Shown piece by piece: positions 40,883 to 49,118 of a DNA stretch of 49,430 bases. Each line of letters begins with the position of its first letter. Positions within the stretch are counted from its first letter, which is position 1. Both the position numbers and the translations under genes were made by a program. This stretch comes from Methanomicrobiaceae archaeon. GTDB taxonomy: Archaea > Halobacteriota > Methanomicrobia > Methanomicrobiales > Methanomicrobiaceae. Location of the stretch: positions 1 through 49,430 of the forward strand of contig JAFGKW010000040.1 in assembly GCA_016928355.1 (NCBI GenBank), written 5' to 3'. The notes under the pieces are model-generated. The model was given only the letters and a program-made list of their open reading frames with translations, was not told the DNA's origin and made no database searches.

Positions 40883-41263
40883 TTAATTGTCAAGTTTGCG
40901 CTTCCCCATTGAGGAGATATACGGGATTTCAGATCCCGCTTCGAGGGCGGATGCCTTATCTGCTCCGATATTGAGCTCAAACATCTCAAAATCCTTAATA
41001 TCCATAAGCTGGACAGTATCGCCTGCAACAGAGATTACCTGTGCCGTTCTTCTCTCGACTATTGGAACATATGTCTTTGCAGACACTGGCTGGACTATAG
41101 AGCGTTTGACACCGTCAAAAATTCCTATTACATCGATCCTCGATTTTGCTGCACCGTGCTTCCCGGGTTTAGAAGTTGCAATCGACAAAATCTTGCACGG
41201 TTCATCCTCAACAACGACATACCGGCCTTCCTTTAATTTTCCTATTTCAGTCTGCTCTTTCAT
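40883..41263 (-). CDS. eif5a: Translation initiation factor 5A
   Basis: aIF5A helps ribosomes through stalling sequences and carries (deoxy)hypusine on a conserved lysine. The 126-residue protein has GKLKEGRYVVVEDEPCKIL and the hypusination loop SKPGKHGAAKSRID (Lys near residue 37), then the C-terminal OB-fold with VQLMDIKDFEMFEL. The ATG at 41263 is used; an upstream TTG at 41272 would add three residues. Hypusine needs spermidine derived from putrescine, made by the next gene's product (agmatinase). Confidence 0.94.
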   Translation of the reverse strand: MKEQTEIGKLKEGRYVVVEDEPCKILSIATSKPGKHGAAKSRIDVIGIFDGVKRSIVQPVSAKTYVPIVERRTAQVISVAGDTVQLMDIKDFEMFELNIGADKASALEAGSEIPYISSMGKRKLDN

Positions 41264-41345
41264 AATAACCAAACTCTACTTATTATATCTCAATCAACTT
41301 AAATAAACTCAACGAATATTCCATCGGGATGCAGGATGTTTACAA

Positions 41346-42119
41346 ATGAAATTCAGGGAACATTGTTCGGAGATTGCTGACGAGATTATTTCGGCAATAA
41401 AACCTCTCAGGGAATCGGGAGAAGGGGCCAGGGTTGTAATGCAGGGTGCAGACGGGACACCGACAAAACTCATAGATAAAGTGGCAGAGGATATTGCAGT
41501 CGGATATATCATTCAGAACGGACTTTGCAGCAGGATAATCAGCGAAGAAGCCGGGATAATAGAGACTGAGGGAAAGCCAGGCACAATATATATCGATCCG
41601 ATAGACGGAACACATAATGCTATAACAGGAAATCCTTTCTTTGGACTCTCGATGGCCTATTCCGATGGCGAAAGGATTACCGAAGGATTTGTCAGGGATC
41701 TTGTTCACGGGGAAACATTTTATTCATCATATGGCAAAGGAGCATATCTCGACGGAAAACGGGTCTTTGTTTCAGATACTGAAAGTCTTGAAAAGAGCAC
41801 CATAAGCATCTACGGCAGGAAGTTCCATCCCGAAACCATTATAGGAGTCGGACACCGGATCAGGAGAATGAGGCTCTTTGGTGCATCTTCACTAGAGATC
41901 TGCTATGTTGGCTGCGGGCGTCTCGACGGCTTCATCGATATCAGGCAGACACTCAGGACCACTGATGCAGTTGCCGGAGTTCTTTTCTGCAGTGAAGGAG
42001 GCGGCAGTATTACAGACATTACAGGAAATCCTGTGGAATTTCCGGATGATGTGAGAGAGGGGCGCAGCCTTATTGCAACAAACGGCCATATCCATGATAA
42101 AGTACTTGAATATCTTTGA
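41346..42119 (+). CDS. Inositol monophosphatase/fructose-1,6-bisphosphatase
   Basis: The 257-residue protein is an archaeal IMPase-family enzyme, which often hydrolyses both inositol-1-phosphate and fructose-1,6-bisphosphate (gluconeogenesis). Metal motifs are EEAGIIE (near residue 64), IDPIDGTHNAITGNPFFG (near 82) and the C-terminal TTDAVAGVLFCSEGGG with the third Asp (near 208). The catalytic signature is complete. It is 16 bp before NAD kinase; these two activities are fused in some methanogens (for example the Methanocaldococcus NAD kinase-phosphatase), supporting the pairing. Confidence 0.9.
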   Translation: MKFREHCSEIADEIISAIKPLRESGEGARVVMQGADGTPTKLIDKVAEDIAVGYIIQNGLCSRIISEEAGIIETEGKPGTIYIDPIDGTHNAITGNPFFGLSMAYSDGERITEGFVRDLVHGETFYSSYGKGAYLDGKRVFVSDTESLEKSTISIYGRKFHPETIIGVGHRIRRMRLFGASSLEICYVGCGRLDGFIDIRQTLRTTDAVAGVLFCSEGGGSITDITGNPVEFPDDVREGRSLIATNGHIHDKVLEYL

Positions 42120-42135
42120 AAAAGGGCTGATCTGA

Positions 42136-42954
42136 ATGAAAATAGGTATTGCTTCAAGACCGGACGATCCCAAATCCCTTGAATATGCAAAAGAGCTTGC
42201 CGCTTTTATTGAGGAGAGAGGGCACGAGATAATCTTTGAAGAGTCTACTTCAAAAGCACTCGGGATCTCCGGCGGGGAACCTGCCGGTGAGATCCATGCA
42301 GACATGATAATCGTATTCGGTGGCGACGGTACCGTCCTGAGGACGGTCAGGCAGATGAAAAAACAGCTGCCTATACTTGGCGTCAACATGGGCCACGTAG
42401 GATTCCTGGCAGAAATCGAGCCTGAAGAGATGAGGGAAGTTTTCGAAAAGATCGAGAAGGGAAGCTATACCATAGAAAAAAGGATGCGGCTTTCCCTCAA
42501 AGTTGACGGAGAATATATCGGCGAGGCCCTGAATGAAGCGGTGATCGTCACTTCAAGACCTGCCAAGATAATTGAGCTGACAATAAACATCGACCACATC
42601 CCTGCAGAGAGATTCAGGGCTGACGGGGTCCTTATCAGTACGCCTACGGGATCAACCGGTTATGCCATGAGCGCAGGCGGCCCGATAGTCGACCCGTGGA
42701 TCGAGAGTTTTCTTATCGTTCCCATTGCACCGTATTATCTGTCTTCCCGCCCTCATGTCGTCAGCAGCCAAAGAAGAATTAGTGTAGAACTTGACAGCAC
42801 CAAACCGGCAGATCTCGTAACCGACGGACTGTATATCACCGAACTTTACAACGGGAATGTCCTATCGGTTGAGATGTCAAAAGAGCCCGCCCTCTTTGTA
42901 AATGCAGGCAGAAACTTCTTTGCAAAGGTTGACAAGAAGCTGAAAAGGCTTTGA
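42136..42954 (+). CDS. nadK: NAD kinase
   Basis: NAD kinase phosphorylates NAD(H) to NADP(H). The 272-residue protein shows the GGDGTVLRT motif (near residue 64), GVNMGHVGFLAEI (near 87) and the STPTGSTGYAMSAGGPI segment (near 170). Length is typical. It forms a two-gene unit with the IMPase/FBPase upstream and is followed by a 494-bp gene-poor gap that contains a hairpin repeat. Confidence 0.95.
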   Translation: MKIGIASRPDDPKSLEYAKELAAFIEERGHEIIFEESTSKALGISGGEPAGEIHADMIIVFGGDGTVLRTVRQMKKQLPILGVNMGHVGFLAEIEPEEMREVFEKIEKGSYTIEKRMRLSLKVDGEYIGEALNEAVIVTSRPAKIIELTINIDHIPAERFRADGVLISTPTGSTGYAMSAGGPIVDPWIESFLIVPIAPYYLSSRPHVVSSQRRISVELDSTKPADLVTDGLYITELYNGNVLSVEMSKEPALFVNAGRNFFAKVDKKLKRL

Positions 42955-43050
42955 TCGGGTGTTTTCAGGGATTTTGAACTGAGGGGGTCATGAACAACAA
43001 CATTTTTAATTCCACAAGTGACCTAAGATCGCCGGTGGAATTGATTAAGA

Positions 43051-43155
43051 CGGAGCCTCTTCAGAGGCAACCCTTGCTCAGTTCGCTTTGCAGGCTCCGC
43101 TAACACGCCCTGGCCCCAGTGCTTGCGCTTTTGCGACAATACTGCCCCTGGGCAG
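43051..43155. repeat. Dispersed hairpin repeat, copy 4
   Basis: Shares with copy 1 (100-204) the ordered boxes cggagcc-cttc, gcaacccttgc, aacac-ccctg and cagtgctt-gcgcttttg-ga-aa, and like it ends with a GC hairpin, CTGCCC-ct-GGGCAG (43142-43155). It is more diverged from copies 2 and 3. Confidence 0.6.
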
Positions 43156-43178
43156 CCTCATCAGTTAAAATTATATGA

Positions 43179-43361
43179 TTATAGGAGCAGGAGGGATGCC
43201 TGCCCATCCCGACGGCGACTTATCATAATCAGGGAGAGGAGCCTGATAAAAGTAAAAAAATCTCCCTGCATATGATTCATCAGGGCCTGAACCATCCCGG
43301 CAAGGAGAAGGACAGAAGCAAAAGTGTCCGTTCTTCTCTTTACATTGGATTTATAATCCAT
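43179..43361 (-). CDS. Doubtful small membrane protein (60 codons)
   Basis: The frame begins MDYKSNVKRRTDTF and contains a hydrophobic stretch around residues 15-45, then reads into the 21-bp repeat to end GQASLLLL. The composition of the first 48 residues looks protein-like, but there is no good ribosome-binding site and the C terminus is repeat DNA. It may be a remnant of a small membrane protein truncated by the repeat, or a chance frame. Confidence 0.25.
   Translation of the reverse strand: MDYKSNVKRRTDTFASVLLLAGMVQALMNHMQGDFFTFIRLLSLIMISRRRDGQASLLLL
43184..43204. repeat. 21-bp motif shared with 12469-12489
   Basis: Starting ggagcaggagggatgcctgc, identical to 12469-12489 at 20 of 21 positions and placed the same way, a few tens of bases past a hairpin repeat. 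Confidence 0.65.
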
Positions 43362-43448
43362 AAGATAATCAAAAAAAACTCCCGATTATGAATGTAAAAC
43401 ACTTATGAGCAATAGAGTTCAATTCAAAAGCAAGGGTGATACGTAATC

Positions 43449-43949
43449 ATGCAGGTTTCAATGAAACTTGAAATAAGGGACACACCGGGACAGTTAGTTG
43501 CCGCATTAAAGCCGATATCGGACCTCGGGGGGAACATAAAATCCGTAATCCACGAGAGGGATCCCCTGAACGACTCGGGTTTTCTTGACGTAAGAATTCT
43601 GCTTGAAATGCCTGAAGGAAAGATCCGGACCCTGACCGACTCCCTGAAGGAACAGGGTGTAAATGTACTTAGGATCAACGAAGAAAGACTCCTGATAAGG
43701 AAATCTGTAATTCTGATAGGCCATCTCCTGCATACTGACCTTAGTGATACGGTCGATAAGATCGACAACACGGGTTTTGCCGAAGTCGGCGAGTTATCAA
43801 TGATAATGCCTTCGTTAAACGAACCTACTTCAGCAAAGATGACAATAATCTCGGAGAATCTCACAAACCTGGAAAGAGCAATGAATATTCTGAAGGATAT
43901 TGCAGAGGAAAAAAATATCCTGATAGTGGAACCGCTGGAGGATTTCTAA
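43449..43949 (+). CDS. ACT-domain protein (amino-acid binding)
   Basis: The 166-residue protein is built of two ACT-like segments: LEIRDTPGQLVAALKPISDLGGNIKSVIHER at the N terminus, a middle region, and a C-terminal segment with SAKMTIISENLTNLERAMNILKDIA. ACT domains bind amino acids and regulate metabolic enzymes. It starts after aagggtg and its stop overlaps the homoserine dehydrogenase start (TAATG), so it most likely supplies feedback control (threonine, for example) to that enzyme, which itself lacks an ACT domain. Confidence 0.85.
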   Translation: MQVSMKLEIRDTPGQLVAALKPISDLGGNIKSVIHERDPLNDSGFLDVRILLEMPEGKIRTLTDSLKEQGVNVLRINEERLLIRKSVILIGHLLHTDLSDTVDKIDNTGFAEVGELSMIMPSLNEPTSAKMTIISENLTNLERAMNILKDIAEEKNILIVEPLEDF

Positions 43950-44935
43950 TGAAAATTGCAATTCTTGGATTCGGATCTGTTGGCAGGGGAATAGCCAGGA
44001 TAGTTGCGGAAAGGGAGACAGGTCTTGTAATAACCGCAGTGGCAGATTCAAAAAGCGGCTGTATTGATAATAACGGACTTAACCCTCTTGAGGTAATCAG
44101 GGCCAAAGAAGAGACCGGTCTTTGCGGTAAAAAAGGTGTCACACCGGAATATATAATAAAAAATGCAGACTATGACGCTCTCGTAGAAGTTACCCCAACA
44201 AACGCGGAAACAGGAGAGCCTTCTCTCGGCTTCATTAAGCTCGCCCTTTCGACAGGAAAACACGTGGTAACATCAAACAAAGGGCCTGTCGCACTGAATT
44301 ACGATGAACTCAGCCATATCGCCAGAGAGAAAGAAGTACAGTTCAAATATGAGGCAACTGTCTGCGGAGCGATTCCGATCATACAGACCCTCCAGTACGG
44401 GCTTGCCGGGAACAAGGTAAAAAAACTCTACGGGGTCTTCAACGGGACATGCAATTATATTCTTACGAGGATGGCGGATGAAAGACTGACCTATAAACAG
44501 GCACTTCTTGAGGCCCGCGAACTCGGGTATGCCGAGGCTGATCCCAAATACGATGTCGAAGGGATCGATGCGGCAATCAAACTTGTCATTCTTGCAAACA
44601 CTATATTCGGTATGAAAAAAAGACTGGAGGATGTCGAGATTACAGGAATCTGCTCCCTCACCTCTGAGGCGATCGAGCTTGCCGAAGCAGACGAACTGAC
44701 TATACGGCTTATTGGGGAGATAGACAATGAAAGAGGCACGCTCAGGGTCTCTCCAAGAGTGATTCCAAAGGACCACACTCTTGTCGTCCAGGATACGCTG
44801 AATGCAGTCACAATAGAGACGGATCTAGCCGGCGAGGTTACCCTGATCGGAAGAGGGGCCGGATCAATCGAGACAGCAAGTGCGATAATATCAGATCTTT
44901 CATTCATTTCAAACTGCCATGACAGGAGTTCTTGA
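43949..44935 (+). CDS. hom: Homoserine dehydrogenase
   Basis: The enzyme reduces aspartate semialdehyde to homoserine for threonine and methionine. The 328-residue protein has the N-terminal Rossmann motif ILGFGSVGRGIARI, TSNKGPVALNY with the catalytic Lys (near residue 110), YEATVCGAIPII and the family signature GTCNYILTRM and DPKYDVEGIDAAIKLVIL. The C-terminal ACT domain of bacterial enzymes is missing; the separate ACT gene directly upstream may do that job. asd, which makes its substrate, is at 1.1-2.1 kb. Its 3' end overlaps the next gene by 17 bp. Confidence 0.95.
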   Translation: MKIAILGFGSVGRGIARIVAERETGLVITAVADSKSGCIDNNGLNPLEVIRAKEETGLCGKKGVTPEYIIKNADYDALVEVTPTNAETGEPSLGFIKLALSTGKHVVTSNKGPVALNYDELSHIAREKEVQFKYEATVCGAIPIIQTLQYGLAGNKVKKLYGVFNGTCNYILTRMADERLTYKQALLEARELGYAEADPKYDVEGIDAAIKLVILANTIFGMKKRLEDVEITGICSLTSEAIELAEADELTIRLIGEIDNERGTLRVSPRVIPKDHTLVVQDTLNAVTIETDLAGEVTLIGRGAGSIETASAIISDLSFISNCHDRSS

Positions 44936-46037
44936 AAAAAGACGGGAGTTACTGAGGCTCATGAGGGAATGCACCCTCGAAAAAGGATTTTTCACAACCG
45001 TAGAAATAGCCGAAAGCTACTCGATTCCACGAAGCACGATGCAGGACTGGATCAACCGCCTGATCGAGGAGAAATGTGTTGTTCTTAAAGAGGAGCAGAG
45101 AGGACGGACCCCGGCCAGGTACATAACATCGACAGCACTTCTCCAGTCAGCATGCAAGAGGATATTTACGACTGTCGACGGAAACAGGGTCGCCATATTT
45201 CATCACTGCATGAGCAGCGGCTGTGCAGGCTTCTGCAGGTATCATCACAGTATTGCAGGAGGTATCATCAATACGGTACAGAGGGATGGCACAATCCTTA
45301 TTGAATATGCAGAACTTGGCAGGGATAATCCTGAGAATGACCTGAATATTGGCCTCTATCCACACCCTGCAGTGGGTGTCGCAGCAATCAGAAGGTCAGG
45401 AGAATTTATCATCCAGACCATAAAGAGCACCGGGGGACCCGCTTACTCACTTACAGACATGATGGGGACGGCAAAAGGGGTTGAAAAGATTGATATCTCC
45501 TTCGAGGGGAACCTGGTCACCGGAGAAGTATATACAAAGGCGCTGACCCATGTCATAATCGGGATAGACGATACAGATTCAAAAGAGGGAGGTGCGACAT
45601 TCGCGCTTACACTGGGGCTTCTCCAGTACCTGTCAAAATTTGAAGGAGTGATCCCGATCAGCCACAGGGTCGTTATGCTGAATCCAGAAATAAAAAACTC
45701 AACTGCAGGTAACTTCGCAAGTTTCATTGAACTTGCTGTCGAGCAGGACGATTTGGAGCATATTAAGGAGATTTCGCGCCGTTTTATAGAAGAAGAGAGT
45801 ATTTCTGATGATTACGGGTTTGCTCTCAAGACGGGTTTTCTTATTCCCGATTCACTGAGAGGATACGGGAATGAAGTCAGGTTCGGGGAGACAGATGTCT
45901 CTTTCGCCATGAAAACTGCAGAAGAACACGGAATTTACCTGACAGGAAAAAGAGGGAGGATAGGTGCGCTTGCTGCAATATCATTCCGTGGACTGGACAA
46001 TGACATCCTGATCAATCCTTCGGCTGCTATCCTTTAA
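44919..46037 (+). CDS. Winged-helix protein with Cys/His cluster and GIDDTDS domain
   Basis: The 372-residue protein has an N-terminal winged helix (about residues 8-62, TVEIAESYSIPRSTMQDWIN as recognition part), a metal-like cluster HHCMSSGCAGFCRYHH near residues 92-107, a middle domain, and a C-terminal region with VIIGIDDTDSKEGGATFALT near residue 210. GIDDTDS is the nucleotide/metal motif seen in TiaS (tRNA-Ile2 agmatidine synthase) and in methanogenesis marker protein 11; the remaining TiaS domains are absent, so TiaS is not proposed. It could be a DNA-binding metabolic sensor. It overlaps hom by 17 bp, which suggests co-expression. Confidence 0.7.
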   Translation: MTGVLEKRRELLRLMRECTLEKGFFTTVEIAESYSIPRSTMQDWINRLIEEKCVVLKEEQRGRTPARYITSTALLQSACKRIFTTVDGNRVAIFHHCMSSGCAGFCRYHHSIAGGIINTVQRDGTILIEYAELGRDNPENDLNIGLYPHPAVGVAAIRRSGEFIIQTIKSTGGPAYSLTDMMGTAKGVEKIDISFEGNLVTGEVYTKALTHVIIGIDDTDSKEGGATFALTLGLLQYLSKFEGVIPISHRVVMLNPEIKNSTAGNFASFIELAVEQDDLEHIKEISRRFIEEESISDDYGFALKTGFLIPDSLRGYGNEVRFGETDVSFAMKTAEEHGIYLTGKRGRIGALAAISFRGLDNDILINPSAAIL

Positions 46038-46104
46038 CTCCATTACCTCATATTTTCAAACATTATAAATTCACCCACATGTTAAAATTAATAGAGATTT
46101 TATC

Positions 46105-46614
46105 ATGAATAAAAAATATTTATCGCTGATAACTTTGTTTACGGCACTGGCACTTTTCCTCGCCTGCGGGTGCACCGGCAGTTCTGCGCAGACGGCTGAA
46201 ACAGGCGACACAGTATATATCCAGTATAAAGGAACATACAACAACGGCACGGTCTTCGACGAATCAGATCCCGGTGACCCGATTGTATTTACACTCGGGC
46301 AGAATTCGATGATTAAAGGGTTTGAAGATGCAGTATACGGCATGAAGGTCGGGGATAAAAAGAATATCCACCTGTCACCCGAGGAGGCATATGGAAATTT
46401 CAATCCGGATTATGTCTTCAATATAAGCAGAGATATGATTCCTGAAGATGTTGAAATATATGAAGGAGCCCAGCTAATAATGTCCGGGGTCCAGGGAGAT
46501 GTCTATTCGGTCGTCATAACCGGTATAACAAATGACACGGTAGAGATCGATGCAAATCACCCGATGGCCGGAAAAGAACTCAATTTCGAGATTAACCTTG
46601 TTAATATCGAATAA
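46105..46614 (+). CDS. FKBP-type prolyl isomerase, lipoprotein
   Basis: The 169-residue protein has a lipoprotein signal peptide ending LACGCTGSS (lipid-modified Cys near residue 22) and an FKBP domain: GDTVYIQYKGTYNNGTVFDES, FTLGQNSMIKGFEDAVYGMKVGDKK, then the inserted flap region beginning PEEAYGNF and the closing ANHPMAGKELNFEINLV. It should assist folding of exported proteins at the outer face of the membrane. TATA-like ttataaatt lies about 36 bp upstream; the transcript would have a very short leader. A second, cytoplasmic FKBP is at 48.0 kb. Confidence 0.92.
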   Translation: MNKKYLSLITLFTALALFLACGCTGSSAQTAETGDTVYIQYKGTYNNGTVFDESDPGDPIVFTLGQNSMIKGFEDAVYGMKVGDKKNIHLSPEEAYGNFNPDYVFNISRDMIPEDVEIYEGAQLIMSGVQGDVYSVVITGITNDTVEIDANHPMAGKELNFEINLVNIE

Positions 46615-46688
46615 AAAAATTCTTTTCTCTTTATTTTGGAATTCTTAACAACCCTGAAAAAAAATTAAATCCTTTGTAATTAACCCGC

Positions 46689-47816
46689 TTACTGTGCCGA
46701 GGATTCTACGGCAAGATCACTCTCATATTTAACGAATTTCTCCCCGTCCATACGAATCAGGTAGACTATGACATGGTCTGTGCCTTCCCCTGGCGCAGAT
46801 CCTTCCGCGCTTAATTTTGTACCTTCAGGTATTCGGGATTCGTCTCCTTCAATCTCACGCAGTGCAGTTTTTACCGTACCGTCCGGCTCAGTGACAACTA
46901 TCTCTATTCCCCTGACAACTGCTGCATCACTACCTCCTGAAAAAACTGCCTCGATATTCCCGGTGGACGGGCTCTTTTTCACTGATACGTCTGCTCTAAG
47001 GTATGAGAGATGCCAGTATACCTCACCATCATCGCCAAAATTCATCTTCAGGTATGTATCCTTGTCCGGCTTGAAAGATTCAGGAACTTCAAATACAAGC
47101 CAGCCGGTTTGTTCTCCCACCCTGACACCGGAACCTGAGAAAAGTGTGCCGTATATTGTCCGGCCACTATAAACATCCCCGACATTTTCAACAATATATT
47201 CGCCCTCTATCAATCCATCTGCATTAACGGATGCACCCATAGCAGCAGATACTTTGGTTTTCGGGTTATATGTTTCAGAACCGTCAATCAAAAGGAAATC
47301 CGATATGGCAGGCGGGTCTAATGTCTCGGCAGTGTCTCCCACGGGTGCCATTTTAACAGCCTGCAACATATATTTCTTCCCTGGATCAACCTTTTCAATT
47401 ACCGATTTGCCTGTGCCCATGTCAACAACGACATATTGGTTTTTAGTAGCCATGTCTCCAGGCTCAGCTGAAAAGAGTGCATTAAAACTGTTTTTGGTCG
47501 AATGTCTGCCTGAAGTTTTATCAAAATAGATTATATCAAATTTTTCATAGGCCTCAGGGTACAAATAATAGTCACTTGATCTGGCGGGAGAAAACAGCGA
47601 TTCCACGACTGGTTCTTCAGTTAACGTCTGCGATGACTCGGCAGCCGTTTCAACAGGAGCAATAACCGGTTCAGAGGGCTTTTCATCCGGAACTGTGACA
47701 TCACCCACATCCGGAGAGGCGGACTCGGGCATAAAAGAGTCGGTTGAACATCCACATATCGCAACCGATACCAGCAATAGAACTGTTAAGCAACCATAAA
47801 GAAATGAATTTCCCAT
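46689..47816 (-). CDS. Lipoprotein of unknown function
   Basis: The 375-residue protein starts with a hydrophobic signal (GCLTVLLLVSVAI) ending in CGCSTDS, a lipobox-like site (Cys near residue 21-23), then a Pro/Glu/Val-rich linker to about residue 75. The mature part is beta-rich with repeated VEN/TYLKMNFGDDGEVYWHLSYL-like stretches and few Cys. I recognise no enzyme motif; surface attachment and a binding role are plausible. It is convergent with the lipoprotein FKBP, and 236 bp separate it from the next gene. Confidence 0.7.
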   Translation of the reverse strand: MGNSFLYGCLTVLLLVSVAICGCSTDSFMPESASPDVGDVTVPDEKPSEPVIAPVETAAESSQTLTEEPVVESLFSPARSSDYYLYPEAYEKFDIIYFDKTSGRHSTKNSFNALFSAEPGDMATKNQYVVVDMGTGKSVIEKVDPGKKYMLQAVKMAPVGDTAETLDPPAISDFLLIDGSETYNPKTKVSAAMGASVNADGLIEGEYIVENVGDVYSGRTIYGTLFSGSGVRVGEQTGWLVFEVPESFKPDKDTYLKMNFGDDGEVYWHLSYLRADVSVKKSPSTGNIEAVFSGGSDAAVVRGIEIVVTEPDGTVKTALREIEGDESRIPEGTKLSAEGSAPGEGTDHVIVYLIRMDGEKFVKYESDLAVESSAQ

Positions 47817-48022
47817 ATTATCTTCATCGGTAAATTAGCCATATATAATTATTGAAATGTCATTCGGTCCATATTTGATATTGGAATATATCCTGTAATT
47901 AAAAATCAAAATATGAAAGGAATTCATAAATTAATCAGGTTCGGGCCCTGCCTGACCGGACCAGGATATGACATCCAACCACACGGACCCCCTATTCATT
48001 TATCTGCCTTTTGCCTCGCGGA

Positions 48023-48052
48023 TTTATACTTTCATGGACAAATTATATTCTG
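48023..48052 (+). promoter_or_regulatory. Promoter of the second FKBP, leaderless transcript
   Basis: TTTATACT (48023-48030) lies 23-30 bp before the ATG at 48053, so transcription should start at or next to the start codon; no ribosome-binding site is present. The remaining gap from 47817 is AT-rich without a supported feature. Confidence 0.5.
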
Positions 48053-48499
48053 ATGAAAACAGTCGGAAAAGGCGATACGATTCTGGTGCGTTATTCAAGC
48101 AGAACAGCTGAAGGCGTCCTTTTTGAATCCCCGGATGACGGAGAGCCGGAGACTGTGACGGTCGGTCAGGGAAGGATCAATCCCGGGTTTGAAAAGGCAC
48201 TTTTGGGAATGAAGCCGGGAGATAAAAAGACCGTGGAACTCCCTTGTGAGAATGCTTACGGGAAGTACAGGAAAAGTCTTGTCCTGAGGCTGAAACGCAA
48301 AAAACTTAATCTCACAGAGGAGCCCGAACCCGGGAAATACCTGAAGATATCCCTCGACGGGAGAGAAGCGGGCCTGGTAAAGGTCGTTAAGGTCGCCGGT
48401 TCATATATCGTCGTAGATGCGAACCACCCGATGGCCGGGGAGGACATGGTCTATGAACTTGAAGTAGTAGATATCATCTCAAAGGGGAGCCAGGAATGA
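48053..48499 (+). CDS. FKBP-type prolyl isomerase, cytoplasmic
   Basis: The 148-residue protein lacks a signal peptide and has the archaeal short FKBP layout: GKGDTILVRYSSRTAEGVLFES, TVGQGRINPGFEKALLGMKPGDKKTVEL, the ENAYGKY flap insert and VDANHPMAGEDMVYELEV. These act as prolyl isomerase and chaperone. The ATG at 48053 is preferred to one at 48011 because of the promoter position and the usual N terminus. Its stop overlaps the DUF5591 gene by 4 bp. Confidence 0.9.
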   Translation: MKTVGKGDTILVRYSSRTAEGVLFESPDDGEPETVTVGQGRINPGFEKALLGMKPGDKKTVELPCENAYGKYRKSLVLRLKRKKLNLTEEPEPGKYLKISLDGREAGLVKVVKVAGSYIVVDANHPMAGEDMVYELEVVDIISKGSQE

Positions 48500-49116
48500 C
48501 CGGAAATGCGAGAGAGTATGTAACAGACCGCGAAGGCAACCGCTACGAGATATTTGATCCTCCGTTCTACAGGCAGGAGTTCGAGGATGCCTACCGCTAT
48601 ATTATCGACGAATACGAGATCCCGAAGAGGGATATAGGGATATTCATCCCCTGCGCAATCAGGAAGCCCTACAGCAAGAGCCCTTCGCACAAACTTTTCA
48701 GGAGCATAATCGACAGCGTCCTTTCGCAGGACAGCTACCACATAACAATCTTCGGCACATGCGGTACCGTTCCTGCAGAACTCGAGCTGATGTACCCGTT
48801 TGCACATTACCATTACATGCTCGGCAAGACCACGGACGAAAAGATACGGGCAGACTTCCACAGGATCGAGGTCAGAAGACTTACAGGATATCTTGAAAAA
48901 ACAAGGGACAATTACAATAAAAGGATCGCCTACTGCATCGGGCCGTTCAGGAGAGCGATGGCTGAAGCATGTGAAAAGACCGGAACCGATATGAAAATAC
49001 TTCCATCAGATCCTATTATTGATAAGATGTACGATATCGACTGCCCGTTTCCGGAAGGCAGCCTCTCGATGCAGGAATATATCGAAGAGTTCAGGGAATG
49101 CCTTCTCGGGCTTTAA
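48496..49116 (+). CDS. DUF5591-domain protein related to the ArcS C-terminal part
   Basis: The 206-residue protein shows the motif IGIFIPCAIRKPYSKSPSHK near residue 48, characteristic of the DUF5591 domain found in archaeosine synthase (ArcS), which forms archaeosine at tRNA position 15. Here the domain is alone, without the PUA domain or Lys-transfer motif visible. It also has FGTCGTVPAELE and an acidic C terminus. A tRNA-modification or salvage role is an inference. It overlaps the FKBP stop (ATGA), so the two are coupled, and is convergent with uvrB. Confidence 0.75.
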   Translation: MTGNAREYVTDREGNRYEIFDPPFYRQEFEDAYRYIIDEYEIPKRDIGIFIPCAIRKPYSKSPSHKLFRSIIDSVLSQDSYHITIFGTCGTVPAELELMYPFAHYHYMLGKTTDEKIRADFHRIEVRRLTGYLEKTRDNYNKRIAYCIGPFRRAMAEACEKTGTDMKILPSDPIIDKMYDIDCPFPEGSLSMQEYIEEFRECLLGL

Positions 49117-49118
49117 TA

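Larger units (their letters stand above)
42955..43448. other. 494-bp gene-poor gap between NAD kinase and the ACT/hom operon
   Basis: The gap holds the fourth hairpin repeat (43051-43155), the 21-bp motif shared with 12469-12489 (43184-43204) and a 7-bp inverted repeat agggaga/tctccct (43231-43237 with 43260-43266). A minus-strand frame at 43179-43361 is listed separately as doubtful. No tRNA or strong RNA fold is seen. The promoter of the ACT/hom operon must lie in its last 100 bp. Confidence 0.5.
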
